64,000 nt of DNA. It comes from Microbacteriaceae bacterium VKM Ac-2855. Lineage in GTDB: Bacteria > Actinomycetota > Actinomycetes > Actinomycetales > Microbacteriaceae. Made by a program: the position numbers and the translations under genes. Location: positions 372,001-436,000 of the forward strand of contig JABMLG010000003.1 in the NCBI GenBank assembly GCA_013204985.1, read 5' to 3'. The notes under the pieces are model-generated. The model ran no database searches. It saw only the letters and a list, made by a program, of their open reading frames with translations, and was not told the DNA's origin. Positions 8,952 through 17,145 of this stretch are shown here, one piece after another; position 1 is the first letter of the stretch; each line of letters starts with the position of its first letter.

Positions 8952-11162
8952 ATGACCGATCTCGTGGACGCCCCCCTCCGCGGCACAGCCGCCACGGACT
9001 GGGAACCCCGACCCTCCGATCCGCCACCACTCGATGTCGTACTGCTGCGCCGTGACGGCGTCTCGCTGCTGCTGCAGCGGGCCGACTCGACACTGCCGAC
9101 GGTGCTGCACTGGGGCCGCGATCTGGGGGCGCTCGCCGCGGAGGAACTGCCGGAGATCGCGCGGATGCTCAGCCGGCAGACCCCGCCCGGAACCCTCGAC
9201 GGCAGCTGGCAGCTCTCCTTGCTGCCCACCGAGAGCGAGTTCTTCGCGGGCCGGCCCGGCCTCCAGCTGAGCCGCCACGGCGTGCCGCTCTACGCGCGCT
9301 GGGGTGCGGTGCGGTTGCATCAGGATGCGCACTCGGCCGTCACCGTCACGGCCGAGGATGCCGGGTCCGGGCTGCAGCTGACCTCGCGCATCGCCATCGA
9401 AGCGGGCGGCGTGGTCACCGTGGTGCACTCGATCCGTACCACGCCGGGAGCCGAGCCCGTTGTCGTCGAGGCGTTGGAGGCGACGCTTCCTGCACCCAAG
9501 GCGGTCGATCACCTCACGACGTTCGCGGGCCGCTGGACCCGCGAGAAGGTGCCGCAGACGAGCCTCGTCCCGCGCGGATCGACACTGCGGCAGACGCGCC
9601 GCGGCCGCGGCGGGCACGACTCCCCGATGCTCTTCCTGGTCTCGATCGACGCCCCGCGCGACCGCACCGGCGAACTGTGGGCCGTCCACCTGGGCTGGAG
9701 CGCGGACGTCAGTTACCGCAACGATCGGATGCCGGACTCGGTGAACCTCATCGGCGCGGGCGAATTGCTCCGGGCGGGCGAGATCGTGCTCGAGGGCGGC
9801 GAGAGCTACACGACCCCGACGGCGTACTTCGGCTGGTCGGGAGCGGGGCTCGACGGGCTCGCCGAGCGTTTCCACCGCTTCGAACGCGCGCGTCCCCAGC
9901 ATCCGCAGCGCCCGCGGCCGCTGGTGCTCAACACCTGGGAGGCCGTGTACTTCCGGCACGATCCGGGGTCGCTGCTCGAGCTGGCCGAACTCGCAGCCGA
10001 GGTGGGCGTCGAACGGTTCGTGCTCGACGACGGCTGGTTCCTCGGTCGGCGTGACGACACCACCGGCCTCGGCGACTGGTTCGTCGACCCGGCCGTCTGG
10101 CCGGACGGGCTCGAGCCGCTCGCGGAGCAGGTGCACGAGCTGGGGATGGAGTTCGGGCTCTGGTTCGAACCCGAGATGGTGAGCCTCGAATCCGAGCTGG
10201 CTCGCGCGCATCCGGACTGGCTGCTGCACGGGCCGGGCCACCTGCCGACCCCGCCGCATCTGTCGTGGCGCACGCAGTACGTGCTCGACATCGCGAACGC
10301 CGAGGCCTATGCCTACGTCCTCGGCCGGATGGATGCGCTGGTCGCCGAGATCGGCATCGACTTCATCAAGTGGGATCACAACCGCGACCTGGTCGAGTCG
10401 GTGCACAACGGCCGCCCGGGCACGCACCTGCAGACCGAGGCGATGTACCGGCTGATGGGTGAGCTGAAGGCGCTGCACCCGGGGCTCGAGATCGAGTCCT
10501 GCTCCAGCGGTGGCGCGCGCAGCGACCTCGGTGTGCTCGCCGTCGCCGACCGGGTCTGGGCCAGCGACTCGAACGACCCGGTCGAGCGGCAGGACATCCA
10601 GCGCTGGACCCAGCTCCTGCTGGCACCCGAGCTCGTCGGCGGTCACGTCGGGCCGACCACCGCGCACAGCACCGGCCGCACCACCCCACTGTCGTACCGA
10701 TTGGCTACGAGCCTGATGGGCTCGGCCGGCTTCGAGTGGAACATCGCCGAGACGACACCGGAGGAGCGCGCCACGATCACGCGATGGTCGGCGCTCTACA
10801 AAGAACTGCGGCACATCGTGCACACCGGCACGGCTGTGCACGCGGATCCGCGCGACCCGGCACTGCGCGTGGTGGGCGCTGTCTCGCAGGACCAGGCGGA
10901 GGCCCTCTACACGATCGCGACCGTCGCGACGGTCGAGGATTCGTTGCCCGAGCGCATCCGCCTGCACGGTCTCGAACCGGAGGCGCGCTACCGCGTGCGG
11001 GTCCGCGACGAGATCGGGGCGACGCGCCACGGCTTCGCGACGCCCGAGTGGCTCTCGGCCGGCGAGCTGACCGCGTCGGGCCGCGTCCTCGACGAGCTGG
11101 GCGTGCAGATCCCGCCGCTCTGGCCTCTGCAGGCGCTCATCCTGCACGCCGTGCGCCTCTGA
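8952..11162 (+). CDS. Alpha-galactosidase, GH36 family (second copy)
   Basis: Alpha-galactosidase of 736 residues with the long GH36 architecture: N-terminal beta-sandwich, a catalytic barrel starting around VLNTWEAVYF, nucleophile Asp in FIKWDHNRD (D475), acid/base Asp in VWASDSNDP (D539) after ESCSSGGARSD, and a small C-terminal beta domain. The start was placed at 8952, where AAAGG lies 8 bases upstream; an in-frame ATG at 8883 sits in the divergent promoter and has no good ribosome binding site. No signal peptide, so cytoplasmic. It is divergent from the importer operon and shares the operator region with it. Its WDHN signature resembles the better-studied tetrameric GH36 enzymes active on raffinose family sugars. 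Confidence 0.94.
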   Translation: MTDLVDAPLRGTAATDWEPRPSDPPPLDVVLLRRDGVSLLLQRADSTLPTVLHWGRDLGALAAEELPEIARMLSRQTPPGTLDGSWQLSLLPTESEFFAGRPGLQLSRHGVPLYARWGAVRLHQDAHSAVTVTAEDAGSGLQLTSRIAIEAGGVVTVVHSIRTTPGAEPVVVEALEATLPAPKAVDHLTTFAGRWTREKVPQTSLVPRGSTLRQTRRGRGGHDSPMLFLVSIDAPRDRTGELWAVHLGWSADVSYRNDRMPDSVNLIGAGELLRAGEIVLEGGESYTTPTAYFGWSGAGLDGLAERFHRFERARPQHPQRPRPLVLNTWEAVYFRHDPGSLLELAELAAEVGVERFVLDDGWFLGRRDDTTGLGDWFVDPAVWPDGLEPLAEQVHELGMEFGLWFEPEMVSLESELARAHPDWLLHGPGHLPTPPHLSWRTQYVLDIANAEAYAYVLGRMDALVAEIGIDFIKWDHNRDLVESVHNGRPGTHLQTEAMYRLMGELKALHPGLEIESCSSGGARSDLGVLAVADRVWASDSNDPVERQDIQRWTQLLLAPELVGGHVGPTTAHSTGRTTPLSYRLATSLMGSAGFEWNIAETTPEERATITRWSALYKELRHIVHTGTAVHADPRDPALRVVGAVSQDQAEALYTIATVATVEDSLPERIRLHGLEPEARYRVRVRDEIGATRHGFATPEWLSAGELTASGRVLDELGVQIPPLWPLQALILHAVRL

Positions 11163-11184
11163 AGGCGAGGTGCGCGACAGGGTG

Positions 11185-11217
11185 GTCGCGTCGTCGGTGC
11201 GGTGCCGACGACGCGAC
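11185..11217. terminator. Hairpin between convergent genes
   Basis: A perfect 13-bp stem (GTCGCGTCGTCGG at 11185-11197 with its complement at 11205-11217) and a 7-base loop lie between the ends of the convergent GH36 and phosphotransferase genes. No T-run follows, so termination in either direction is inferred from position and stem strength. Confidence 0.65.
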
Positions 11218-11252
11218 GACCCGTGCCGCCGGCCGATGCCCCCGGGCCGTCG

Positions 11253-12107
11253 TCACTCCGCCCCGCTTCTCACGAGGCGCGCGGCGCTCGCCGCGTACTC
11301 GGCGGCGAGGGCGGGTCGGTGCTCGCGGGCCCAGCGTGCAAGATCGAGCGCGCGCAACACGGTGAGCCGGTGCAGAAGGTCGCGAGCGGATGCGTCGAGC
11401 GCGACTCCGGCACCGGCCGCGAACGCGGCGAGCACCTCCTCCTGCTGCTCCTGGTACACCCGCTGCAGTTCGGTCCAGGGCGCCGGGCCCGTCGTCACCG
11501 AGCCCCAGTCGATCAGTGCCGCGCCGTGATCCCGCGCGATGAGGTTGCGCGGCGCCAGATCGCCGTGGGCGAGCCCGTGTGCGAACGGCTCGTCTTCGAG
11601 CGGGGCGATGCGATCCCGGATGCGCGCACGATCCGCTTCGGCGTAGACGCCCTGGTGCAGCAGCGGGTCGGCGGTCGACAGCGCCTCGACGTTGTAGCGG
11701 ACGTGCGCACGCCAGGCCTCCGCGAGATCGCGGCCGAACCGTGAGAACACGCCGTCGGGCGCGTCGTCGAGCGGGATGCACGCGACGGCCGACGCGAACG
11801 CGCCCAGCGTGTGCCACGGGTCGTCGATGGCGCGCCGCGGCGGCTCGTACTCCAGCACCAGGAAGCGATCGCCGAGCGCCACGACGGCGGGGGAGTGGAC
11901 CCCCGCCGCACGCGCCGCTCCGATCGCCCACGCCTCGAGCGGATACGTGTCGGGCGCGCTCGGGTCGACGGGTGTGCGCAGCACCCAGTCGAAGCCCGGG
12001 CCGCGCATCCGCTGCACCCGGTTCTCGACCCCACCGAGCGAGTCCACTCGCTCGAGCCGGCGACCGAGCTGGGCCGCGATCGCCGCGGCCGAGGCCTGGT
12101 TCGTCAC
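11253..12107 (-). CDS. Phosphotransferase of the APH/choline kinase fold
   Basis: Protein of about 284 residues with the aminoglycoside-phosphotransferase-type kinase fold: an N-lobe with NRVQRM and WVLRTP, the hinge LVLEYEPP, the catalytic loop HGDLAPRNL and the metal-binding LIDWGS. No ATG is available near the start; I used the GTG at 12105-12107, 54 bases after the mannosidase stop, without a convincing ribosome binding site, so the start is uncertain. Lying directly downstream of a beta-mannosidase on the same strand, it might phosphorylate a sugar or other small molecule released by the pathway. Members of this fold also act on antibiotics, choline, homoserine or fructosamines, so the substrate is unknown. 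Confidence 0.8.
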   Translation of the reverse strand: MTNQASAAAIAAQLGRRLERVDSLGGVENRVQRMRGPGFDWVLRTPVDPSAPDTYPLEAWAIGAARAAGVHSPAVVALGDRFLVLEYEPPRRAIDDPWHTLGAFASAVACIPLDDAPDGVFSRFGRDLAEAWRAHVRYNVEALSTADPLLHQGVYAEADRARIRDRIAPLEDEPFAHGLAHGDLAPRNLIARDHGAALIDWGSVTTGPAPWTELQRVYQEQQEEVLAAFAAGAGVALDASARDLLHRLTVLRALDLARWAREHRPALAAEYAASAARLVRSGAE

Positions 12108-12160
12108 GGAAAAGGCAACCCGATGAGCGGGTCGCCGTTTCCGTGCCGAGTCGTCTGCCG

Positions 12161-14608
12161 TCAGCGCGCCGCGCCCACCAGCAGGCCGTTCGCGTGGCGC
12201 ACGACCCCGGCGACGAGCTCCGGATCCACCTGAGCGTCGCTGCCGACGCGGAACGTGGCCGACTCGCCGGCCAGCAGCGTGATCAGTCCCGCATCCACCG
12301 TCGCCGCCGGGTCGACCAGGTCGACCAGCAGCGTCACGTCGCGCACGTACGACCGGGCGGTGACGGTGACCTCGTAGCCGCCCTCGACGGCTGCCGCCGT
12401 GACACCGATCGGGTCCGGGTCCAGCCGCTGATCCACGACCTCGGCGGGGTTCCAGATGGCGCGACCGAAGCCGTCGAGCGACGCCACGAGTACTTCGGCA
12501 GTGGCATCGCCGAAGCCGGTGAGCGACTCCGGCAGCGGCACCGTCGTCGCTCCGCGTGCCGGCACCGTGACCGCGACCGTGGTGTCGGCCAGCACCGCGC
12601 CGTCGACCTGCACGCGCGACACGCGCACCGGGCCGACCCACTCCTGCGCGGTGTCGTTCAGCAGCACGAGCGCGAGGCCGCCGTCGCGCGGCTGGATGGT
12701 CGCGAGTCTCGGCTCGTAGACGGCCCGCAGCGCGTACCAGAGCGGCTTGCGGTGCTCCTCGAAGTCGACCGCGGCCCACGACACGACGGGCCAGTTGTCG
12801 TTGAGCTGCCACACGATGGTGCCGGTGTTCAGCGGGGCCAACGAGCGGAAGTGCTCGATGCCGAAACGGACCGCCGCGGCCTGGTTCAGCTGCGTGGCCC
12901 AGTGCCAGTCCTCGATCGTGCGGGGCTCGGGCAGGTGACCCTGCAAGCCGCGGTCGAGCTTGAGGTTGCCGTCCTCCGCCTTCTGATGCACGAGCATCTG
13001 CGGGCCGTACGGGTCCAGCGGCTCGTCGTGCACGACCGCGGTCAGTGTCGACCACGCGGGCGGGCCCTGGAAGCCGAACTCCGAGGCGAAGCGGGGCGCG
13101 TAGTCGCGATACACCGTGTAGTCGCGGGTGTTCCAGACATCCCAGATGTGCATCGTGCCGTGGTGCTGGTCGTTCGGGTGCACGCTGTCGTAATCGAGCC
13201 CAGCGGTGAACGAGAAGGGACTGCCCGGCGAGTACGGCCGCGTCGGGTCCAGCTCCGCCACCAGGCGAGGCAGCAGTTCGCGGTAGTAGCCGTTGCCCCA
13301 GGTGGCGCCCGCCAGTGCCGGGCGCCAGCCCCAGTCGACGTAGCCCCAGATGTTCTCGTTGTTGCCGTTCCAGATCGCCAGCGACGGATGCGCGCTCAAC
13401 CGCGAGATGGCGCCGCGCGCCTCCGCTTCGACCTCCTCGGCCAGCCAGTCCTCTTCGGCGTAGGCCGCGCAGGCGAACAGGAAGTCCTGCCACACCAGCA
13501 CGCCGGCCTCGTCGCAGGCGTCGTAGAAGTCATCGGATTCGTAGAGCCCGCCGCCCCACACCCGCAGCAGATTCATGTTGGCGTCCACCGCATCCTGAAC
13601 CCGCCGGCGATAGCGCGCGGCGTCGATCTCGGTCACGAAGGCGTGATCCGGGATCCAGTTCGCCCCGCGGATCTGGACGGGCTCGCCGTTCACCACGATC
13701 ACGAACGGGGTGCCGTCCGCGTCGGGCTCGGTGTCGAGGGTGATGGTGCGGAAGCCGATCCGCCCGGCCCAGCTCGCGTCATCCACCGCGATGGTGACCG
13801 GGTACAGCGGCTGCTCGCCATGGCCGCGCGGCCACCAGAGCTCTGCATTCGGCACCAGCAGGCGGATGCTCGCCTCGCTCGCCCCGGCCGGCACCGCGAC
13901 CGACCCGTCCACGCCGCCGATCGCCGCGCTGAGCGTCGCCGCGGCGGGAGCGCCGGCCCACTCCAGCTCGACCCGCGCGTCGAGCACGCCGTCCGTCCCG
14001 TCGACGTCGACGAGCGGTCGCACGGCGGCGATCCGCACGCCCGACCACGCGTCGAGGCCGATCGCCTTCCAGATGCCGCTGGTGGCGACATCGATGCCCC
14101 AGTCCCAGCCGAAGTTGCTCGCCGCCTTCCGCAGAGCGTTGTAGGGGTGGTGGTTCACGTGCGGGCGCGGGCCGTGCTCGGCCGAGCGGGCCTCGGCCTC
14201 GTCGACGGGCGCGGCGAAGGTGATCACGAGGCTGTTCTCGCCCTCGACCAGGAGCTCATCGACGGCGAAGCGGTAGGCGCGGTGCTGATTCTGCGTCCGT
14301 GCGACGACGGATCCGTTCAGCTCGATCGTCGCGACGGTGTCGAGGCCGTCGGCGACGAGGTCGTGGCGGTCGGCGTCGTCGGCGGTCCATTCGAAGCTCG
14401 TCCGGTAGCGCCAGACGGTGCTGCCGATCCACTGCTGCGCGGCCTCGTTGTCGCCGTCGAACGGCGCATCGATCAGATCGGCGGCGAGCAGGTCGAGGTG
14501 GGCGCAACCCGGGATCGTCGCGGGGATCGAGCGGCCCGATAGCTTCTCGGGAACGGGGCCGGAGACGGCCTCCAGGGTCCAGCCGGCGTGCAGAGGGGTG
14601 AGAGCCAT
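12161..14608 (-). CDS. Beta-mannosidase, GH2 family
   Basis: Exo-acting beta-mannosidase of 815 residues that trims beta-linked mannose from mannooligosaccharide ends. Seen: N-terminal jelly-roll domain, the catalytic barrel with PVQIRGANWIPDHAF, the acid/base Glu in IWNGNNENIWGY (E418) and the nucleophile Glu in ASEFGFQGPP (E510), followed by C-terminal immunoglobulin-like domains. WNGNNE and SEFG are the mannosidase versions of these motifs; an exo-glucosaminidase would be the nearest alternative. The start at 14608 has AAGGA five bases upstream. No signal peptide is seen. The gene is divergent from the ROK regulator and precedes the phosphotransferase. Confidence 0.93.
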   Translation of the reverse strand: MALTPLHAGWTLEAVSGPVPEKLSGRSIPATIPGCAHLDLLAADLIDAPFDGDNEAAQQWIGSTVWRYRTSFEWTADDADRHDLVADGLDTVATIELNGSVVARTQNQHRAYRFAVDELLVEGENSLVITFAAPVDEAEARSAEHGPRPHVNHHPYNALRKAASNFGWDWGIDVATSGIWKAIGLDAWSGVRIAAVRPLVDVDGTDGVLDARVELEWAGAPAAATLSAAIGGVDGSVAVPAGASEASIRLLVPNAELWWPRGHGEQPLYPVTIAVDDASWAGRIGFRTITLDTEPDADGTPFVIVVNGEPVQIRGANWIPDHAFVTEIDAARYRRRVQDAVDANMNLLRVWGGGLYESDDFYDACDEAGVLVWQDFLFACAAYAEEDWLAEEVEAEARGAISRLSAHPSLAIWNGNNENIWGYVDWGWRPALAGATWGNGYYRELLPRLVAELDPTRPYSPGSPFSFTAGLDYDSVHPNDQHHGTMHIWDVWNTRDYTVYRDYAPRFASEFGFQGPPAWSTLTAVVHDEPLDPYGPQMLVHQKAEDGNLKLDRGLQGHLPEPRTIEDWHWATQLNQAAAVRFGIEHFRSLAPLNTGTIVWQLNDNWPVVSWAAVDFEEHRKPLWYALRAVYEPRLATIQPRDGGLALVLLNDTAQEWVGPVRVSRVQVDGAVLADTTVAVTVPARGATTVPLPESLTGFGDATAEVLVASLDGFGRAIWNPAEVVDQRLDPDPIGVTAAAVEGGYEVTVTARSYVRDVTLLVDLVDPAATVDAGLITLLAGESATFRVGSDAQVDPELVAGVVRHANGLLVGAAR

Positions 14609-14671
14609 GAGCGTCCTTGCGTCAGGGGCGGGTGGGTGCACGGTCGTCGTTGCGACCGACTTTGTTCGATA

Positions 14672-14700
14672 AGGTTACTAAGTAGCTTCGCGGACGACAA
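14672..14700 (-). promoter_or_regulatory. Promoter of the beta-mannosidase gene with a matching operator
   Basis: On the minus strand TTGTCG (14695-14700) and TAACCT (14672-14677) are 17 bases apart. TTACTAAGTAG (14675-14685), one base short of a perfect TTACT-A-AGTAA palindrome, overlaps the -10 box and the spacer exactly as the operator at 8868 does. The shared heptamer TACTTAG is on the minus strand here. The divergent gene is the ROK regulator, which may therefore also control itself. Confidence 0.6.
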
Positions 14701-14764
14701 GACGGGAGATGGACCATGCCATTCACGCAGCGTTCCCGTCCGATTACCCGACGATAGACTCCGG

Positions 14765-15946
14765 ATGTCCCGAGTGAAGCGAGGCCAGGTGCCGGACGAG
14801 TCCGTCGAGGGCGGCCTGGCGCGTCGTTGGCCGTACCTTCCCGATGCCGAGCGCGCCGCGTTGCGCGAACTGCTGATCCATGGCCCGCTGCCCCGTGCCG
14901 AGATCGCCCGGCGGATCGACGTCTCCCGCGCGAGCCTGACCCGCGCGACTCGCGTCCTGATGGAGCACGGCATGATCGCGGAGGGTGAGGTCGCCCTGCG
15001 CGGCGCGATGGGCCGGCCGAGTGAGATGCTCGTCGTGCGGCACGACGCCCACCATTTCCTCGGGGTGAAGCTCACCGGTGATGCGGTCTTCGCCGTGCTG
15101 ACGGATCTGGGGGCCGAGGTGGTCGCGGCGGTCGAGGAGCCGCTGGACGCGCCGACCGTGGAGGCCACCGTCGAGCAGATCGCGCGCATCCACGAGCGGT
15201 TCGCTCGCGACTTCGCCGACATCCACGCCCTGGGCGTCTGCCTCGCGGGCGACATCGTCCGCGACGGCGGCCACGAGGTCGTCGTCGTCTCCGAGTTCCT
15301 GCACTGGCGGGATGTGCGCTTCTCGGAGACGATGTCGGCGCGCATCGGCATCCCTGTCACGGCCGACAACGACGTGCGTGCCCTCACGGCGGCCGAGCAC
15401 TGGTTCGGGGTGGGTGCCGGCTGCGACTCGCTGGCGCTGGTCACGGTGGGTGCGGGTATCGGTACCGGCATCGTCGTCGAGGGGAAGGTCATCGTCGGCT
15501 CGCACGGGCGCGCCGTCCGTCTCGACCACCTCGTCGTCGACACCGGCGGGCCGTCCTGCGGTCTCGGTCACCGCGGTTGCGCGAGCGCGTACCTGACGAG
15601 CGAATCCATCCTCGCGTCGGTGGGTGTTCTCGGGCTCGACTACGCCGGTGCCGTGCGCTTGGCTCGCGAGGGGCACCGTGGCGCTCAGCGGGCGTTCGAC
15701 GATGCGGGTCACGCCCTGGGAGTGCTGATCGGTGCCGTGATCAACGGCTTCGATCCCGAGAAGGTCGTGCTGACCGGTGACGGACTCGCGGTGTGGGAGC
15801 TCGCGGAGCCGCGCATCCGCTCGGCCATCGAAGCGGTGCGGCTCCCGTCGCCGCATCCGGTGCCGCTGGAGGTGCAGCCGTTCGAATTCACGGAGTGGGC
15901 GCGGGCAGGTGCCGTCCTGGCGATCCGGACGGTGCTCGACTTCTGA
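14765..15946 (+). CDS. ROK family transcriptional repressor
   Basis: Regulator of 393 residues. An N-terminal winged helix-turn-helix (RAEIARRIDVSRASLTRATRVLMEHG, about residues 40-67) is followed by a ROK sugar-kinase-like domain with GVCLAGDI, the ADNDVRALTAAE segment, the glycine-rich VGAGIGTGIVV loop and a zinc-site-like PSCGLGHRGC. One cysteine expected in the usual CxCG motif is replaced by Leu, so metal binding may be altered. The start at 14765 was chosen because the recognisable HTH protein begins there; an in-frame start at 14588 would lie inside the divergent mannosidase. Members of this XylR/NagC-like group repress sugar genes and are released by sugars, which fits the operators at 8868 and 14675. 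Confidence 0.9.
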   Translation: MSRVKRGQVPDESVEGGLARRWPYLPDAERAALRELLIHGPLPRAEIARRIDVSRASLTRATRVLMEHGMIAEGEVALRGAMGRPSEMLVVRHDAHHFLGVKLTGDAVFAVLTDLGAEVVAAVEEPLDAPTVEATVEQIARIHERFARDFADIHALGVCLAGDIVRDGGHEVVVVSEFLHWRDVRFSETMSARIGIPVTADNDVRALTAAEHWFGVGAGCDSLALVTVGAGIGTGIVVEGKVIVGSHGRAVRLDHLVVDTGGPSCGLGHRGCASAYLTSESILASVGVLGLDYAGAVRLAREGHRGAQRAFDDAGHALGVLIGAVINGFDPEKVVLTGDGLAVWELAEPRIRSAIEAVRLPSPHPVPLEVQPFEFTEWARAGAVLAIRTVLDF

Positions 15947-15971
15947 GTCGGGACGGCGCGCCGCCGCGCTC

Positions 15972-16000
15972 TTGACGCGCTACTTGTTTTTTGCAAGTAT
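15972..16000 (+). promoter_or_regulatory. Promoter with HxlR-type operator
   Basis: TTGACG (15972-15977) and AAGTAT (15995-16000) are spaced by 17 bases. A perfect inverted repeat, TACTTG (15981-15986) and CAAGTA (15994-15999) with a 7-base T-rich spacer, fills the region between them and runs into the -10 box. An HxlR regulator is encoded in the downstream operon, and binding sites of that family are often TACTT/AAGTA inverted repeats. Confidence 0.68.
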
Positions 16001-16038
16001 CAGCGTTATCGACCGATGAACCTCTGAAGGAGCCCCTG

Positions 16039-16473
16039 ATGACCGCGATCTTCGTCAACCTGCCCGTGACCGACCTCGAACGCGCCAAGGCGTTCTACAC
16101 GGCTATCGGCTTCAGCATCAACCCGGCCTTCACCGACCACAACGCGGCCTGCGTCGTCGTCGAGGAGGACCACAGCTATTTCATGATCCACGTCCGCGAG
16201 TACTTCCAGACCTTCACCGAGCTGCCGATCGGTGATCCCGCGGTGAACCCCGCCTCCTCGACGGCCATCTTCCTCGACAGCCGCGAGGCCGTGGACGCCA
16301 CGGTCGCCGCCGGCCTGGCAGCAGGCGGCTCCGAGCCCGGAGAACCGGCCGACTACGGCTTCATGTACCAGCGCGGCCTCACCGACCCGGACGGCAACAT
16401 CGTCGACTTCGGCTGGATGGACCCGGTCGCCGCGGCGCAGGGTCCGGGCGCCGTCGCCGATCAGCAGGTCTGA
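16039..16473 (+). CDS. VOC (glyoxalase/bleomycin-resistance fold) protein
   Basis: Small protein of 144 residues with one vicinal-oxygen-chelate domain: an opening IFVNLPVTDLERAKAFYTAI, typical of the beta-alpha-beta-beta-beta module, and a closing LTDPDGNIVDFGWMDP. Proteins of this lactoylglutathione-lyase-like group are common in actinobacteria and their substrates are mostly unknown. GAAGGAG lies upstream of the ATG at 16039. It is followed after 5 bases by the HxlR-type regulator and preceded by the promoter/operator at 15972-16000, so the two probably form an autoregulated stress-responsive pair. Confidence 0.87.
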   Translation: MTAIFVNLPVTDLERAKAFYTAIGFSINPAFTDHNAACVVVEEDHSYFMIHVREYFQTFTELPIGDPAVNPASSTAIFLDSREAVDATVAAGLAAGGSEPGEPADYGFMYQRGLTDPDGNIVDFGWMDPVAAAQGPGAVADQQV

Positions 16474-16478
16474 GGTCG

Positions 16479-17120
16479 ATGGCCTCGCGCGAGTACGGCC
16501 AGTACAGCGGCATCACGCAGGCGCTGGAGCTGGTGGGGGAGCGCTGGGCGCTGCTCATCGTCCGCGACCTGCTGGTCGGCCCGCGCCGGTACGGCGAACT
16601 CGCCGCGGGGCTGCCGCGCATCCCGAGCAACATCCTGGCGTCGCGACTGAAAGAGATGCAGGCGGCCGGCCTCATCCGACGGATGCCGCGCTCGCGCATC
16701 ATCGTCTACGAGCTGACCCCCTACGGTCGCGAACTCGAGCCGGTGGTGCTCGCGCTCGGTGCCTGGGGGTTCAAGGCACTCGGCGATCCGCGGGAGGAGC
16801 AGATCATCACCGCCGATTCGATGACGATGGATCTGCGCACCGCCTTCCAGCCTCGCCTCGCGGCGGAGCTGCCCGCGACCGCCTACGCGGCGCAACTGGG
16901 CGGAGCCGAGCTGCTCATCCGCGTCGACGGATCGGCCCTCGACGTGACGCGCGGTAACGGTGCGGCCGACCTCGCCTTCGCCGCCGGCCCGGGCATCCGG
17001 CGCCTCATCTCCGGCGAACTCGCGCCGGAGCGCGCCATCGCGACCGGTGTGGTCGAGGTGCTGCACGGGCGGGGCGACCTGCTCGAACGATTCGCGGCCA
17101 CGTTCCACCTCGCCGCCTGA
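16479..17120 (+). CDS. HxlR family regulator with C-terminal SCP2-like domain
   Basis: Protein of 213 residues. The first 100 form an HxlR winged helix (ITQALELVGERWALLIVRDLLVGPRRYGEL, then PSNILASRLKEMQAAGLI). The remaining half (TMDLRTAFQPRLAAELPATAYAAQLGG onward) looks like an SCP2/sterol-carrier-type domain that could bind a hydrophobic ligand. No Cys is visible in the HTH part, so redox sensing as in YodB or HypR is unlikely and ligand binding by the C-domain is the better guess. It is co-transcribed with the VOC gene and the likely binder of the inverted repeat at 15981-15999. Confidence 0.87.
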   Translation: MASREYGQYSGITQALELVGERWALLIVRDLLVGPRRYGELAAGLPRIPSNILASRLKEMQAAGLIRRMPRSRIIVYELTPYGRELEPVVLALGAWGFKALGDPREEQIITADSMTMDLRTAFQPRLAAELPATAYAAQLGGAELLIRVDGSALDVTRGNGAADLAFAAGPGIRRLISGELAPERAIATGVVEVLHGRGDLLERFAATFHLAA

Positions 17121-17145
17121 GCCGCCGCAGGTGCGAGCATGAGGC

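Noticed and set aside
11579-14542. A 987-codon plus-strand frame across the mannosidase and phosphotransferase
   Set aside because: It runs antisense through two well-supported genes with active-site motifs and has an Arg/Ala-rich shadow composition.
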